DNA from: Helicoverpa zea
Lineage: Eukaryota; Arthropoda; Insecta; Lepidoptera; Noctuidae
Length of the DNA: 64,000 nt
NCBI RefSeq assembly: GCF_022581195.2
Contig: NC_061482.1
Coordinates: forward strand, 10,478,001 to 10,542,000
Direction of reading: 5' to 3'
Shown here: one piece after another, positions 13,181 to 25,203 of the stretch
How positions within the stretch are numbered: the stretch's first letter is position 1
Layout of the letters: every line of letters begins with the position of its first letter
Position numbers and translations under genes: made by a program
Notes under the pieces: generated by a model
Told to the model about the DNA's origin: nothing
Database searches by the model: none
Seen by the model: the letters and a program-made list of their open reading frames with translations, nothing else

Positions 13181-13924
13181 CACACATTCGCGGCCCTATG
13201 TAGGTAAGTAAAATAATTCTAGTCTATTGAAGATTGAATAACTAATTTATATTCATTAGTTTGATCTAAGATTTAGAATACCGATTTGTAATAGATAGTA
13301 CTCTAAATTAAGGTCTCATTCTCTTAAATTTAATATCTGTGTTTTGTCTAGTCCAGTTACAGTAAACAGAAAGAAAGATCTATCATCTATAACTAGGGAT
13401 AAAAGACCAGGATACAACATCCATAGAACATTTTCTTATTTGTACTTTCATTGAATTCTATCTTATATATTTTAAGACAAACAATTTAACAAATAATGTA
13501 TATTACAAATCGCCGGTGAATGGCACCCTTTACTAAAGGTTGCCAGACTTAAAAAATATAGGACAGAATAGTGAACGCAAATACCTACGTACTTTAGAAT
13601 GTATATATATTGAACTCAATTGAACTAAACAAAGATTAGTATTACCAGAAAAATAATTCTCATTTCAAGTTCGCACTTCACATAAAATAGCAATTCATTC
13701 AGTCAGTCTGACTTTTTAATTCGGGATTCCGGACGTTTGGTTTGGAAATGTCAAACAAACAAAATAGCGCAAATTCTGTGTCTGTGTGAGACACGGACAC
13801 ACGGGATTACTAAAATCATCTGAGAATACTTATTCTTCTAATTGCATCCGATCGGTCTTATATCCCATGTAGTTGGTGGCACGGCCACAGTATCGTTACG
13901 CCCGGCGGTGACAACGGCAGTGAC

Positions 13925-16900
13925 ATGAATCCGGTCTGCTATAATGGGGGTGCCCACGATAGACTCATACATGAGGCTGACCAGCTTATATCACATATTG
14001 AACGGGGCTCAACAATCCTCAAGTTTTATCCGCGCAAGCGTCCTGAACGCCGCCACTTATCCGTGAGGAGAGAAACCCATCAGATTATTTGGTCGAGAGC
14101 TGGAATACCACAAAAGAATGCATACGAAGGTGCTCTCGATATAAGAGACATCAAGGAAGTGAGGGTCGGTAAGGCATCAAAACACTTCGAGCGGTGGCCG
14201 GAGGAGGCGAAGAGGCTTGAGAACTCGAAATGTTTCACCATCTACTACGGAGCAGAGTTCAAACTGCGAGCAGCTTCGTTTGCAGGTAACGTATAGTTTG
14301 TAAACATGTCTAATTATACCGGGGCCACGAAAGTTTCACATAAATTGCTGGCTAGATTTGAGATTTTCATAGGATTTGCTTTGCCAAGTTATTGTTTTGA
14401 TTGGTCGAAACGAACGCACTTGCAGTGATATGTATGTACAGTTTTGAGTCATTCTGAAAAATGAATGTTTGCAGCACACACTGACAAGGAGTGTGAAGCC
14501 TGGGTGAAGGGAATCAGGTTTCTTATTGAGGAAGCTATCAATGCATCGTACCCTCTACAAATAGAGAGATGGCTGCGGAAAGAGTTCTATGCTATAGAAA
14601 ACGCTAATGAAAAGTGAGTGCAACTTTCAAACTTTATTTCACATTGTTATTGCAACTCCAATGATGTATTAAAATATGCTTAACCTTCAGTAGGACAACC
14701 ATTGTTTAGTCTGAATATTGAATAATAAAATATTATCCTTTTTTTTCGGGTAGCATTTGATACTGGTGGATACAAGTCACGGTTTTGAAATTGTCTGATT
14801 CTTCAACATATATCTTTGATCATAATGGTCTTGTTTGTTGAATGTTAGCACTGAGCTCATAAGGGAATGGATTCATATACTTTTTACTCTTGACTGTGCA
14901 AAAGAAAAGCTTTAGATAAAGCAAAATAACTCCAATGCTGCTGTTTATCCAATGTTTTTACAGAGTTTAGCGTGGGCACAAACATGTATGTACTAAATGA
15001 ATCACAATAAATGCAACAGATTTTTAAACATTAATTAACACTGTATGCAATAGTTAGTATTTTACAATCAAAGTCATTTCACATGGCAGACTATGGTACT
15101 ATTACCATACGAAATAAGTATCATTAATCCAGGGTGGGTTAAATAAAATGAATAAATGATGTTTATAGTCAGACAAGCTGACACCCGACCAGGCAATGAG
15201 TAAACGTAAATGATTTCTACATGTAACATAATTTGAGAAACCCTGCAACCAATGAGTAAGTGTAACATTGTGTGTGAACCTCGACTTAAGGTCACTAAAG
15301 TTATAAGAAACACAAATTAACAAAGTGATAATTTTTGTTCTTGTACAATTATCATATTAGTAACCATTGTGGTTTATTATTGGAATTTAAATTAATTGTT
15401 CTATTAGTTTTTGTTTTCCAAAAAGTGTGTATATAAAACCAGCATTCCATAGAGGGAGTCATAGTTAATTCATAACTTATATGGATATTACTGTTACATG
15501 TAGAGGTAGCTGGTCTTATTTTTTTTTCTTATCATATTTGAAGAACTTGAATAGACCATTCATGGTAGTATTATTCCCATTGCCTTAAAGACTTGCTATC
15601 CACACAGGCATGTCCATGTAACAGTATCTAATAAAGTATTTGTTACTTGTAGTATCACCTTGAAGGAAGTGAAGGGTTTCCTACCTAAAATAAATTGCAA
15701 GATATCCACAAACAAACTGAGAGACTTGTTTCAAGAAGTTGACACAGACAAAAGGGGAGAAATTGGTTTCGATGACTTCTCAGTTTTGTACCAGAAGCTG
15801 ATTTTTGACGAAAACGTAAGTCATATTCTTTTATTTTTATCATTCCTAATGTTTTTCTTCACTTGACGAGTGAGTATTTTTATATGCACTTTTCCATTAC
15901 CAGAATGTTCACGATATCTTCGATAAGCACTCTTTGTACTGCAAGAACGGCTCGACTATCACTTTGCGGGAGTTCCAAAGCTTCCTACGTGTCGAACAGC
16001 ATGACAGACTGGGGGATGACGAAGCCGTCGCTTCGCAGTTCATCCGGGACTACTTGCGTGATCCCCAGCGGGACATCTATGAACCATATTTTACTTTGCA
16101 TGAGGTAAGAACTTTAAAATACTAAATATATAAACAGTCCTTACCTTTTAAGATTACGATTAACGGGCGTATTCAATAATTTTTAATAAATATTTATTTT
16201 GCAGTTTGTTGAGATGCTGTTTTCAAAACAGAACACTATCTGGGATAGCAAACATGATGCTGTGACTCAGGACATGACTAGGCCGCTGTCCCATTACTGG
16301 ATATCCTCATCACATAATACGTAAGTAATACTCGTAGTTGAAGTCAAACTACTTCATTGGTTCTGGAGTTTATGATTATATCTACTTTTAGGTATCTAAC
16401 GGGTGATCAATTTTCGAGCGAATCTTCTCTGGAAGCTTACGTGCGGTGTCTGAGGTCAGGGTGTCGGTGCATCGAGCTTGATTGCTGGGACGGCCCTGAT
16501 GGCTCTCCTTTCATCTATCACGGACATACATTGACCACCAAAATCAGATTCATGGATGTGCTGCGCACAATAAAAGAACACGCTTTTGTTGCATCTGACT
16601 ATCCTCTGATCCTCTCCATCGAGGATAACTGCACGCTGCCTCAACAGCGCCGCATGGCGAGCGCCTTCCAGGATGTCTTCGGAGACATGCTGGTGGTTCA
16701 GCCATTCGAAAAGAATGAAACCGCTCTACCCTCGCCTGAAGATCTCCGCAGGAAAATTGTGTTGAAGCATAAAAAGTTGCCTGAAGGAGCTGAGGAAAAT
16801 TCTTTCGCAGTTCGTCAAGAAGAAGGGAAAGATTTGGATCTGAGAAATTCTATTAAAAATGGGATCTTGTTACTAGAAGATCCTGTCGACAAGGAGTGGA

Positions 16901-19900
16901 ATCCACATGCTTTCGTGCTGACTGAGACAAAGCTTTATTATACGGAGCATTACAGCACTCAAGCTGAGGCCGACGCAGAGAGCGACGGGGAGGCCGATGT
17001 CGAAGCGTCCAGCGTGCCGCAAGACGAACTGCACTTCGGCGAGTGTTGGTTCCACGGCAAGCTGGCTGGAAACAGACAGGAGGCCGAAGAACTCCTGAGG
17101 GGTCATGCACATCTCGGTGACGGAACATTTTTAGTCCGAGAGAGCGTTACCTTTGTGGGCGACTACTGTTTGTCCTTTTGGCGCCAGGGCAAGGTGAACC
17201 ACTGCCGCATCAAGCTGAAGCAAGACCGCGGCGTCACCAAGTATTATCTGATTGACACCGTGTGCTTTGATAGCCTTTATAGTCTAATTACACACTATAG
17301 GCAGCATCCTTTACGAAGCCAGGTAATGTTATTTTTCCCCTGTCTCATTATTTGATCTTCCCCTGTCTTTATCATGTAATAGCAAAGTACAATATAATAT
17401 TGTTTTCAGGAGTTTCTGATAACATTAAAAGAGCCAGTGCCGCAGCCGAACAAACATGAGGATAAGGAGTGGTTTCACCCGTTTTGTACGAGGGCTCAAG
17501 CTGAAGAGTTGTTGCGTAAAGCGAACACCGACGGCGCCTTTCTTGTGAGGCCCAGTGAAAAGGATCAGTCTTCATTCGCGATCAGTTTCAGGTAACAATA
17601 CTTTGTTTTATAGTTTCATTTATATTATGTGCTCCTTTGTTTAGTATAGTTTCGAGAGGATGAGTAGACAACATTGTGTTAGGCACAACTGACATGCGAG
17701 ATAGATATCAAAGAAGGTCTTAGTTGCATAGACTAGTTCGAGTAGTTTCAAGGCGTTGCAATGCCTAGAGTACATAAGTACAATCTATCAAGCGACTGCG
17801 TGACTGTAGAACAATCATCAAATATTTTGCGTTCCGGCCCCTCGGCGTATAGGCTAAGCTCGAGTACCTAGAACAAATAGGAAAATTGATGCGAATGAAT
17901 TGTAAAATGCGTTTAAATTGCACTTATCTAGTGCATCTATCATGTTATTTATTTGATTACCTTGCCCCTCTAGACGTAAGTGCCCTATGTTCATTGTTTG
18001 CGTAGCGACATAGCTAAGGTAGTACAAAGCAAATATGTACCTGTATGTACATTTACAATGTCCAAGAAAACCTATGGTTTAAAATATCCCTAGTTTCAAA
18101 TACTATTTCACATTATTTGCTATAGAGGCAAGGCTGTGCTCAGCAATAGATACCTATTAGTTGATGAGATTATCATTATGTGTAAAAAAAACATGGAATT
18201 TAATTATTTTAAAACAATTGTTTAGGAAAAAGATTTTATCGGCGGTTCTGATGGACATAGTAATTAATTTGATCACTTTTGCATCACCGTAATTAAATTA
18301 TGTCGTGCACAAATGGCTAATTAAATGAAGTGGCTGTATGCGCGACATTTAATCAATTGAAAGTGATACATTGAAATAGAATGTTAAACGAAACGAAACT
18401 GTGCCAGTGCAAGTCAAACAGAGGTGGATAGAGAAAGATGAAAGGCTGGGGAAGGCCTTTGCCCAGCAATGGGACAGCATAAGCTAAATAAAAAATAAAG
18501 ACGATATATTTTTGCTGTTCTACTCCAACTGCTCATAGGCCATATTTTATCCGGTTGGCAGCCAACTGTATATCTGTGTATATTGTAACTTTACTCAATA
18601 CAATTTTTTTTTATTACTACACTCAACTTCAACTCACTGAGCTATAAACACACTAAACATTATATTCCAATAAACAACAAAAATTTCTTACAGGACGGAA
18701 AGGGAGATCAAGCATTGCCGAATCAAGCTGGAAGGCCGACTGTACACGATCGGAACTGTTCGCTTCGAGAGTCTGGTAGAACTTGTCAACTACTATGAAA
18801 AGAACCCCTTGTATAAGAAGGTCAAACTTTGGTTCCCTATCAGCGAAGATATTGTTAGACGCATTATAGCTGTGAGTATTTCTATCACTTTAATTTTGTC
18901 GTACCCGTCAATCCAAATCAAAAGTCATTTATGCAAAGTAGGCTGAAAATCAGCACTTTTTGAAAATCTACGAAAGACAAAACGCCCGCCCTTCACCACT
19001 TCCTATGTGTTTTTGCTGGGAAGAAGAAGTGGTGGAACCAACTCCCCAGCAACTCAACGCAACGTCAAAGTCAAATGTTCTTATTTCAAATAGGCCTTTG
19101 CAAGATCTTACGAATCGTCATACTAGTTGCACGGTTTCAAAAAGTCTCATGGAGAAGAGCCGGCAAGAAACTCCATGGACATTCTTTTAAAGAAGTTAAA
19201 TGTTATGTTACATGACGCAAAATTATTAAATCATCCACGCTACGACAGATGCGGCTCTAGTATGTCTATGCTATTGCTTAGTATCGACGAGCGTATATCA
19301 ACATAACTTGAATCGTGCCCAGCGTTCTATAAACAATTGAAGGATTGAATTCATTTTTTTTAAACTATCAACAATGTAACACCATAATTAAATTGCCAAT
19401 TGTGGATCGTTGCTATATTTTTAGATGTTACCACACAACGCAATTTCATAAGTTTCTTTAATCATTAAAAAAAGTATATTTATTTAGGAGCCGGATGACA
19501 ACTCGGTTTACGGGACTCCTGGGTACATTAGATTAGATTAGATTAGATTACTCGGGCTGGTTTCCGCAACTCCACGACAAAGCGCGTATTTTGCGTGTGA
19601 GGGTGATAATGGGTGTTCATTCACTCGATCCACCCCAACTCCTCGAGAAAAGCCAGCAGAGGTTTAATTCTGCTGACTATCTCTTGGATAGTACCTGGGT
19701 TACCGAAGTACTTAGCCCTGTATATGGCGGTTTCAGGGCAGTCTAGTAGCACGTGTGCCGCTGTTTCTTCTTCCCCCATGCAGGCTCTGCATAAGGGACT
19801 GTCTGTAACTCCTATAACATAGAGGTGTTTATTGAAGGAGCCGTGTCCAGTTAGAACTGCCGTAAACTTACGTAAATTCTGCTTTGATAGGCCCATCAGC

Positions 19901-22900
19901 TGTTTAGTGAGGCGATCGTTGATGGTCGGGAGGGCCATCTTCGCCTGCCTGCACGCGCTGTGGTTAGTCCAGAGGTGGTTGTGTTTGTGCCTAGTACGCT
20001 GTCTTACCAGTGTTCGTAGGTGGCCGAAGGGGAGTGGCAGTATGGGTTCTGGTCCTACTGCTGTTTGGTCTGATCCCCTTCTCGCCAGCTCATCCGCTGC
20101 ATCGTTGCCTCGGGAGCCACTGTGTCCTTTTATCCATTGAATGGTTATGTTATTTAAACTGCCTACCTTGTTTAACCGTTGGTGGCACTCGTGTATAAGG
20201 CCGGAGTTTGCGCAGTGTTTGCTTAGGGCCTGTATTACTGCCATGCTATCTGAGAGTATTCGGATAGAGTGACCGGTTACTTCCCGCTTTATGACTGCTT
20301 CGGCCGCTAGGGAGATGCCTATACATTCAGCTTGGAATACTGTATTATGTACTCCTAGGGGTGTGAATATGTGTATGTTTAGGTCTTCTGAGAAGATGCC
20401 TGAACCTGTGCCGGTGCTTGTTTTGGATCCGTCGGTGAAAATTCTTAGTTCTTTGGGATTATGTCCCTCGTAACGATGATCCTCAAAAAGTTGGATCCTG
20501 TATTTCTTATCGAATATAAAGACTTTGGGTATGCGGTCGTTTATAGCCTGCATAATGGGAAAGTCTGCATAAAGATTGTTTAGTATAGTTGTGTGTTTTG
20601 TAGGCAACTTGCTCCAGAGAAGAAGTGGTGGAACCAACTCCCCAGCAACTCAACGCAACGTCAAAGTCAAATGTTCTTATTTCAAATAGGCCTTTGCAAG
20701 ATCTTACGAATCGTCATACTAGTTGCACGGTTTCAAAAAGTCTCATGGAGAAGAGCCGGCAAGAAACTCCATGGACATTCTTTTAAAGAAGTTAAATGTT
20801 ATGTTACATGACGCAAAATTATTAAATCATCCACGCTACGACAGATGCGGCTCTAGTATGTCTATGCTATTGCTTAGTATCGACGAGCGTATATCAACAT
20901 AACTTGAATCGTGCCCAGCGTTCTATAAACAATTGAAGGATTGAATTCATTTTTTTTAAACTATCAACAATGTAACACCATAATTAAATTGCCAATTGTG
21001 GATCGTTGCTATATTTTTAGATGTTACCACACAACGCAATTTCATAAGTTTCTTTAATCATTAAAAAAAGTATATTTATTTAGGAGCCGGATGACAACTC
21101 GGTTTACGGGACTCCTGGGTACATGGACCCAACAGCCTTCACTTCTAAGGTAAGCTTTTGCGTTTATTTTGCATATTCCAAATGTTTCCAGGGAATTCTA
21201 TACTTTTAACTATAATTAAGTAACAGATTTCAGTCGTAATAGCTTATTCTATGATTAAATATTACCCTACTTTGGTGAAAAATTAATGAGTTTCTTAATT
21301 TCAAATTAAAATCTTTCTTATTCATTTCATTTTCATTCGTCATTCGTCCATATGTCTTGACTATCTCGTATTCATCTCTTTTTTGTTTTCTTATATGAAT
21401 AGATTCAGGAGGCGGTGAAATAAAGGATCTGTGAGCAGGTTTACTTGACAGTGCGTTTATTTTCATGTTTGTAGTAAATATTCAGTCAAGATGTTGAATT
21501 TAGTAGATATTATTAAATAAGTATCTAGAAGTTGAAAGTAGGTACTTGCTAAGATATAAATAAAGCACAAAATGAGTTACGCAACAGCTCACGTCAAATA
21601 ACTTTGCGCTTCTAAAGTCAGCTCTTTGATACTTCGTGCGCATTAAGGTTTATACTCTATATTTGCACAGTCACTAGCATCCAACTTCGTCTTAGCAAAG
21701 ATTGACGTCAGCTGTGTGTTTACTTCCAAATATTATAGTTTGAAACTACACAGTTTCAATATCTATTAGTTAGTAGTAGTCTAGTACGCTTTTGTCATGT
21801 GGTATCCTGCCAGTATTGATAAACAAAAGAGTAAAGAAGATATGCCCTAACGGCAGTTCCCAGTAGTCTAACTATTGATTTGAGAGATATAATTTTGACG
21901 GCAAAACAACTAGGACAGCAAATTACTATCTCTAGTAAACGAAACAACAGATAGATTATAGGGAACGGAAATTAAACCGTGTTTATACCATCAGGTGACG
22001 GTGAAAGCTCTATACGATTACCGAGCGCGTCAAGACGACGAGTTGTCTTTCTGCAAGCAAGCCATTATCACTAACGTGGATAAGCCCGACGAAGGTTGGT
22101 GGCGAGGCGACTACGGCGGCAAGAAACACCACTGGTTCCCAGCCAACTATGTGCAGGAAATTGAGGTTCCGCACATTTCTGAGGTCCCTGTTAGTATATT
22201 TGTATCTCATTTTATGATAGGGATAACCGTCAGTTACGTTTATAATGTTGGCTTATGTTACAATAGTTTTTAATTTTTGATTGTATCATTTGATAACTTC
22301 TTTTTGCTGACGATATATTCTGTTCTTAACTTTTTTTACTTTTCATTCTTACTACGCTAACCATGAAAATTAAAAACAATTTATTTTCACAGGGTCTCGA
22401 GAACGAAACGGCAGCTTTGGGCTCATTACAGAAGGGCGTGGTAGATGTATTAGGCGCCGTGGTGGAACTCGTGGTTGGAGAGGAGAGTGGGTCGGCGCGT
22501 TGGCTCGTCAGGATACAGAGCCCTCAGATGTGCGCGCCCTTCGACATGGCCGCGCCCACTCGGGAGATAGCCCTCGAGTGGCTCTCCGCTATCAAGGAGG
22601 CCGCATACAGCGCCAGTGCTCGCTCTCTACAACACAGGAAAATGGAACGCACATGGAGAATCGCCAAAGAAATGTCCGACCTCATCGTCTACTGCCGCTC
22701 GGTCACATTCAACCAAGACCGCATCCGCACGAAGGGCTTCATATTCAACGAGATGTCCTCCTTCCCTGAAACCAAAGCTGAGCGGCTGATGTGCCAGCAG
22801 GAGACGCCATTCTTCCTCAAGTACCACACGAAGCAACTGAGCCGCATCTACCCCAAAGGGCAGAGGATTGATTCGTCGAACTACAATCCCGTTCCATTTT

Positions 22901-25203
22901 GGAACTCGGGCTCTCAGATGGTCGCTCTGAACTACCAGACTCCTGATAAGCCGATGCAGATTAACATGGCCAAATTCAAGGAGAATGGAGGGTGCGGTTA
23001 TGTGTTGAAGCCGGACTTCATGTTCGAAGAGACATACAATCCGTATGTGAAGAAGAGTATTGAGAAGAAGGTGAAGCCAATGATAGTGATGCTGCGCCTG
23101 ATCGGGGCGCGACACCTTATCAAGACGGGGCGCGGGACCACCAGTCCCTCCGTCGAAGTTGAGATTATTGGAGCTGAGTATGACTCGAGCGTTAAGCTCG
23201 TTACCAAGACTGTCGGTATGTATCATATTATCAATATTAACATGACCTACCTGATGTATATAAATCTCACCACGCTTGCGCACGAGATCTTTGTACAGAT
23301 CGACACTTTACGTGTAACCCTAAAATATTTTTCTCACAGGAGTGTCTATGTTTGCTTGAACACTTAAACAGCAGTGCAAACTCACTCACAATTACTCTGG
23401 GAACTAACAATAATTTCGTACAGCATAATGCAGCCAGTCTTATTCAATAGAGTATAGACAATCAGAGAAAAACACATCGATAGAGACTTTATAATATTAT
23501 ACAGTTACCTTGTGTAAATTTCTGAAGTGCATAGGAAACAGCTTGCTGACTTATTTTCAATCTGTCTAATGTATCTAATGCATTTATTGTCCATTGTCTT
23601 GCCTTAAAGCCAGACGTTGAAATATAGTAGCTTAGTCTTAAAATACTATATTTTACATGTGTATAAGTTTCTTTAGGATCCTGTGTTAACTGATATTGTG
23701 ATGAAAGCTAATGTGTATTGCCTTGGTGACAGAGCGAGGAGTGCTAGACACATTATCTCTGATGTACCGGCGCGTCACACACGGGCGCACTCCTCTGCCC
23801 AAAAAGCGCAAACAAGACCGCAATCTCAGATACACAACACTATTAAACAAAAAACAAAAGAATACTGTCATGAAGGGTACCGACTCCATTTAATTAATGT
23901 TTAGGTAGTCGATGTACGTTGTAGCGTTTTTTTTCGTCGATCTATCGATGTCTACTGCAGCACTGGTAGACCCCAAAATTATTTACGCAAAATTGTTTTG
24001 ATTATGCTGCCTATACAACCTTTTTTTCGGAGAATATTTTTCATTTGCGAATTTTGCAGTTGATTTCAAACATTTTACTACTTTTGCATAGGTGTCAAGT
24101 CGTATGCATTTTTGCAACATGCTTGTCATATAATCAACGCCCATGCTTATCTCTCGGTGACGGCATCTGTTTAAAGCCCTAAGTGCATCGACAACATAAA
24201 CGTCAGTTTTCTTAAAACAACGATTTATTACGAATTTTAGACAGAGGTTTATATTGTCGATGAACTTGCGCCTCACAGATATAAACATATCGATCGTGCC
24301 GGGTGCTATCGTGTATTATGTTACTTAGTGCTTTAAGCGATCTAGAAATTTCTTCCTGGAAAACTGAAATTAACTAAGTAACACTCCCAGTTTAGAGGAG
24401 CATCTTCATAACAGTCTTTTAGGTATTACTGAGTTGATACTTGTTATTTTTTTTTTGCTGGCGTCCGTAAAATGCTTTATGATGTTTCATTATAGCTATT
24501 GTGTTTTAGATACGAACTTATGGAGAAATGCAAAATATACCGAGGCATAACATCTTTTCCAATTTACTTTGCATACATTACATGTGAGTGCCGCCTGACA
24601 TTATTTTCTCACAATGAAACAGATACCGTTTATCAGAGATCAATACACTAAAATGAGATAAGCGAAGCATATACCCAACAAACTTTTTCTTATGGCATAG
24701 GTTTCATTAGTGATGTCTGGCGGTACCGGGATCTTAGTCCATTGTAAACCATTTGAATATTCTCCATAAGCTCCTAACAGCATCTAGATTTCTGTGACTG
24801 ACCAGTTTAATGTTTTTTTTTTTTTTTTAACTAGTTTATGCAGATTTGAAACATTACTTGTCTGATCTCCTTTTAGCCTAGCTTTCAATTTAATGTGGTG
24901 TAATTTTAGCCTTATTTGAAAAAAATCTGACTTCTAAATACGAATGTTTCAGCCGACAATGGACTGAACCCAGTGTGGAACGACATCTGCGAGTTTGAGA
25001 TTGCAAACCCGGACCTGGCGGTTATCCGGTTCCTTGTGCAAGACGAGGATATGTTCGGAGACAGGAACTTCATCGGTCAGGCGGCGTTCCCCGTCACCTG
25101 CCTGCGTTCCGGCTACAGGAGTGTACCTCTCACCAACGGCTTCTCTGAGGAACTGGAGCTCTCCTCGCTACTCGTACATATATCCTTCATCACGAGCAAA
25201 TAG
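13925..25203 (+). CDS. PLCG1: Phospholipase C gamma (1-phosphatidylinositol 4,5-bisphosphate phosphodiesterase gamma; Drosophila small wing orthologue)
   Basis: Hydrolyses PIP2 to IP3 and diacylglycerol downstream of receptor tyrosine kinases at the plasma membrane. Twelve coding exons in matching phase: 13925-14285, 14475-14613, 15653-15815, 15904-16104, 16205-16320, 16392-17322, 17410-17591, 18694-18871, 21084-21149, 21995-22189, 22393-23215, 24953-25203 (stop TAG), 1201 residues. Domain order (rough residues): N-terminal PH (20-165), EF hands (170-310), catalytic X box with SSSHNTYL and YHGHTLTTK histidines (315-460), split PH half (about 485-515), N-SH2 from W546 with FLVRES, C-SH2 with FLVRPSE (655-750), linker exon with GTPGYMDP, SH3 with ALYDYRARQDDELSF (781-840), second PH half, Y box with SSFPETKAE and SRIYPKGQR, C2 ending at SFITSK. 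This is the full gamma-specific architecture. The linker exon is partly duplicated by a LINE insertion (see 19022-21124). The ATG was chosen as the first in-frame Met before the PH domain. Confidence 0.95.
18440..18500 (+). repeat. LINE 3' tail remnant
   Basis: GGGGAAGGCCTTTGCCCAGC followed by AATGGGACAGC and an AATAAA-rich end is a common lepidopteran RTE-like 3' tail. It sits in a PLC-gamma intron and has no coding capacity. Confidence 0.55.
19022..19528 (+). repeat. 507-bp direct repeat, upstream copy (target-site duplication of the LINE)
   Basis: Compared base by base with 20618-21124, this stretch looks identical with a constant offset of 1596 and no gap. It holds an older interspersed-repeat fragment (about 19022-19200), intron sequence, the 3' splice site (TTTATTTAG at 19479-19487) and the first 41 nt of the linker exon. 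The duplication ends exactly where the LINE tail begins, so it reads as a very long target-site duplication. Confidence 0.9.
19488..19541 (+). pseudogene. Truncated duplicate of the PLC-gamma SH2-SH3 linker exon
   Basis: The acceptor and first 41 nt of the exon (EPDDNSVYGTPGY plus two bases) are intact, but the exon then runs into the LINE's (GATTA)n tail. Read through, it adds three codons and hits TAG at 19539-19541. There is no splice donor, so it should not be used as an internal exon. Use as a terminal exon would end the protein before SH3, the Y box and C2. Confidence 0.85.
19529..20617 (-). mobile_element. 5'-truncated non-LTR retrotransposon with RNase H domain
   Basis: A 1089-bp insert in antisense orientation to PLC-gamma. 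Its 3' end (left side) carries a TAATC repeat tail (19529-19550), a hallmark of non-LTR elements. The 5' end is truncated inside the ORF. The intact, uninterrupted reading frame and the identical flanking duplications both indicate a recent insertion. The RNase H domain after the reverse transcriptase points to the R1/I/LOA group rather than Jockey or RTE; the exact clade is undetermined. Confidence 0.9.
19621..20617 (-). pseudogene. RNase H plus C-terminal zinc-knuckle region of a LINE ORF2 (5'-truncated)
   Basis: About 332 residues are open from the truncation point to the stop next to the tail. RNase H hallmarks are visible: IFTDGSKTSTGTGSG (first Asp), FQAECIGISLAAEAV (Glu), RILSDSMAVIQAL (Asp) and IQWIKGHSGSRGNDAADELAR (His/Asp). 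It ends with a Cys-His motif, CRACMGEEETAAHVLLDCP, as in ORF2 proteins of this group. The reverse transcriptase and endonuclease are missing, so it is not autonomous. Confidence 0.88.
20618..21124 (+). repeat. 507-bp direct repeat, downstream copy (supplies the functional exon start)
   Basis: Apparently identical to 19022-19528. This copy runs on into the rest of the linker exon (21084-21149) and a good donor (TCTAAG|GTAAGC), so it is the copy that keeps the PLC-gamma reading frame intact. Confidence 0.9.
23983..24288 (-). other. Unrecognised 101-codon open frame in a PLC-gamma intron
   Basis: An antisense frame starting MFISVRRKFIDNINLCLKFV and rich in Cys, Arg and Lys, with spaced KCL/KCI-type residues. 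I do not recognise a family. It has no obvious promoter and could be a fragment of a degraded mobile element or chance. The rest of this intron (23216-24952) has nothing recognisable. Confidence 0.2.

Noticed and set aside
16853..17128. Minus-strand frames over the PLC-gamma X-box/SH2 exon
   Set aside because: Shadow of exon 16392-17322, which encodes conserved catalytic and SH2 residues.
19529..19550. (GATTA)n run considered as a telomeric repeat or CRISPR-like array
   Set aside because: The unit is not TTAGG and there are only about four copies; it is the simple-repeat tail of the antisense LINE.
22627..23283. 218-codon open frame on the minus strand
   Set aside because: It is the antisense shadow of the PLC-gamma Y-box exon (22393-23215); the + strand frame has clear family motifs and splice sites.
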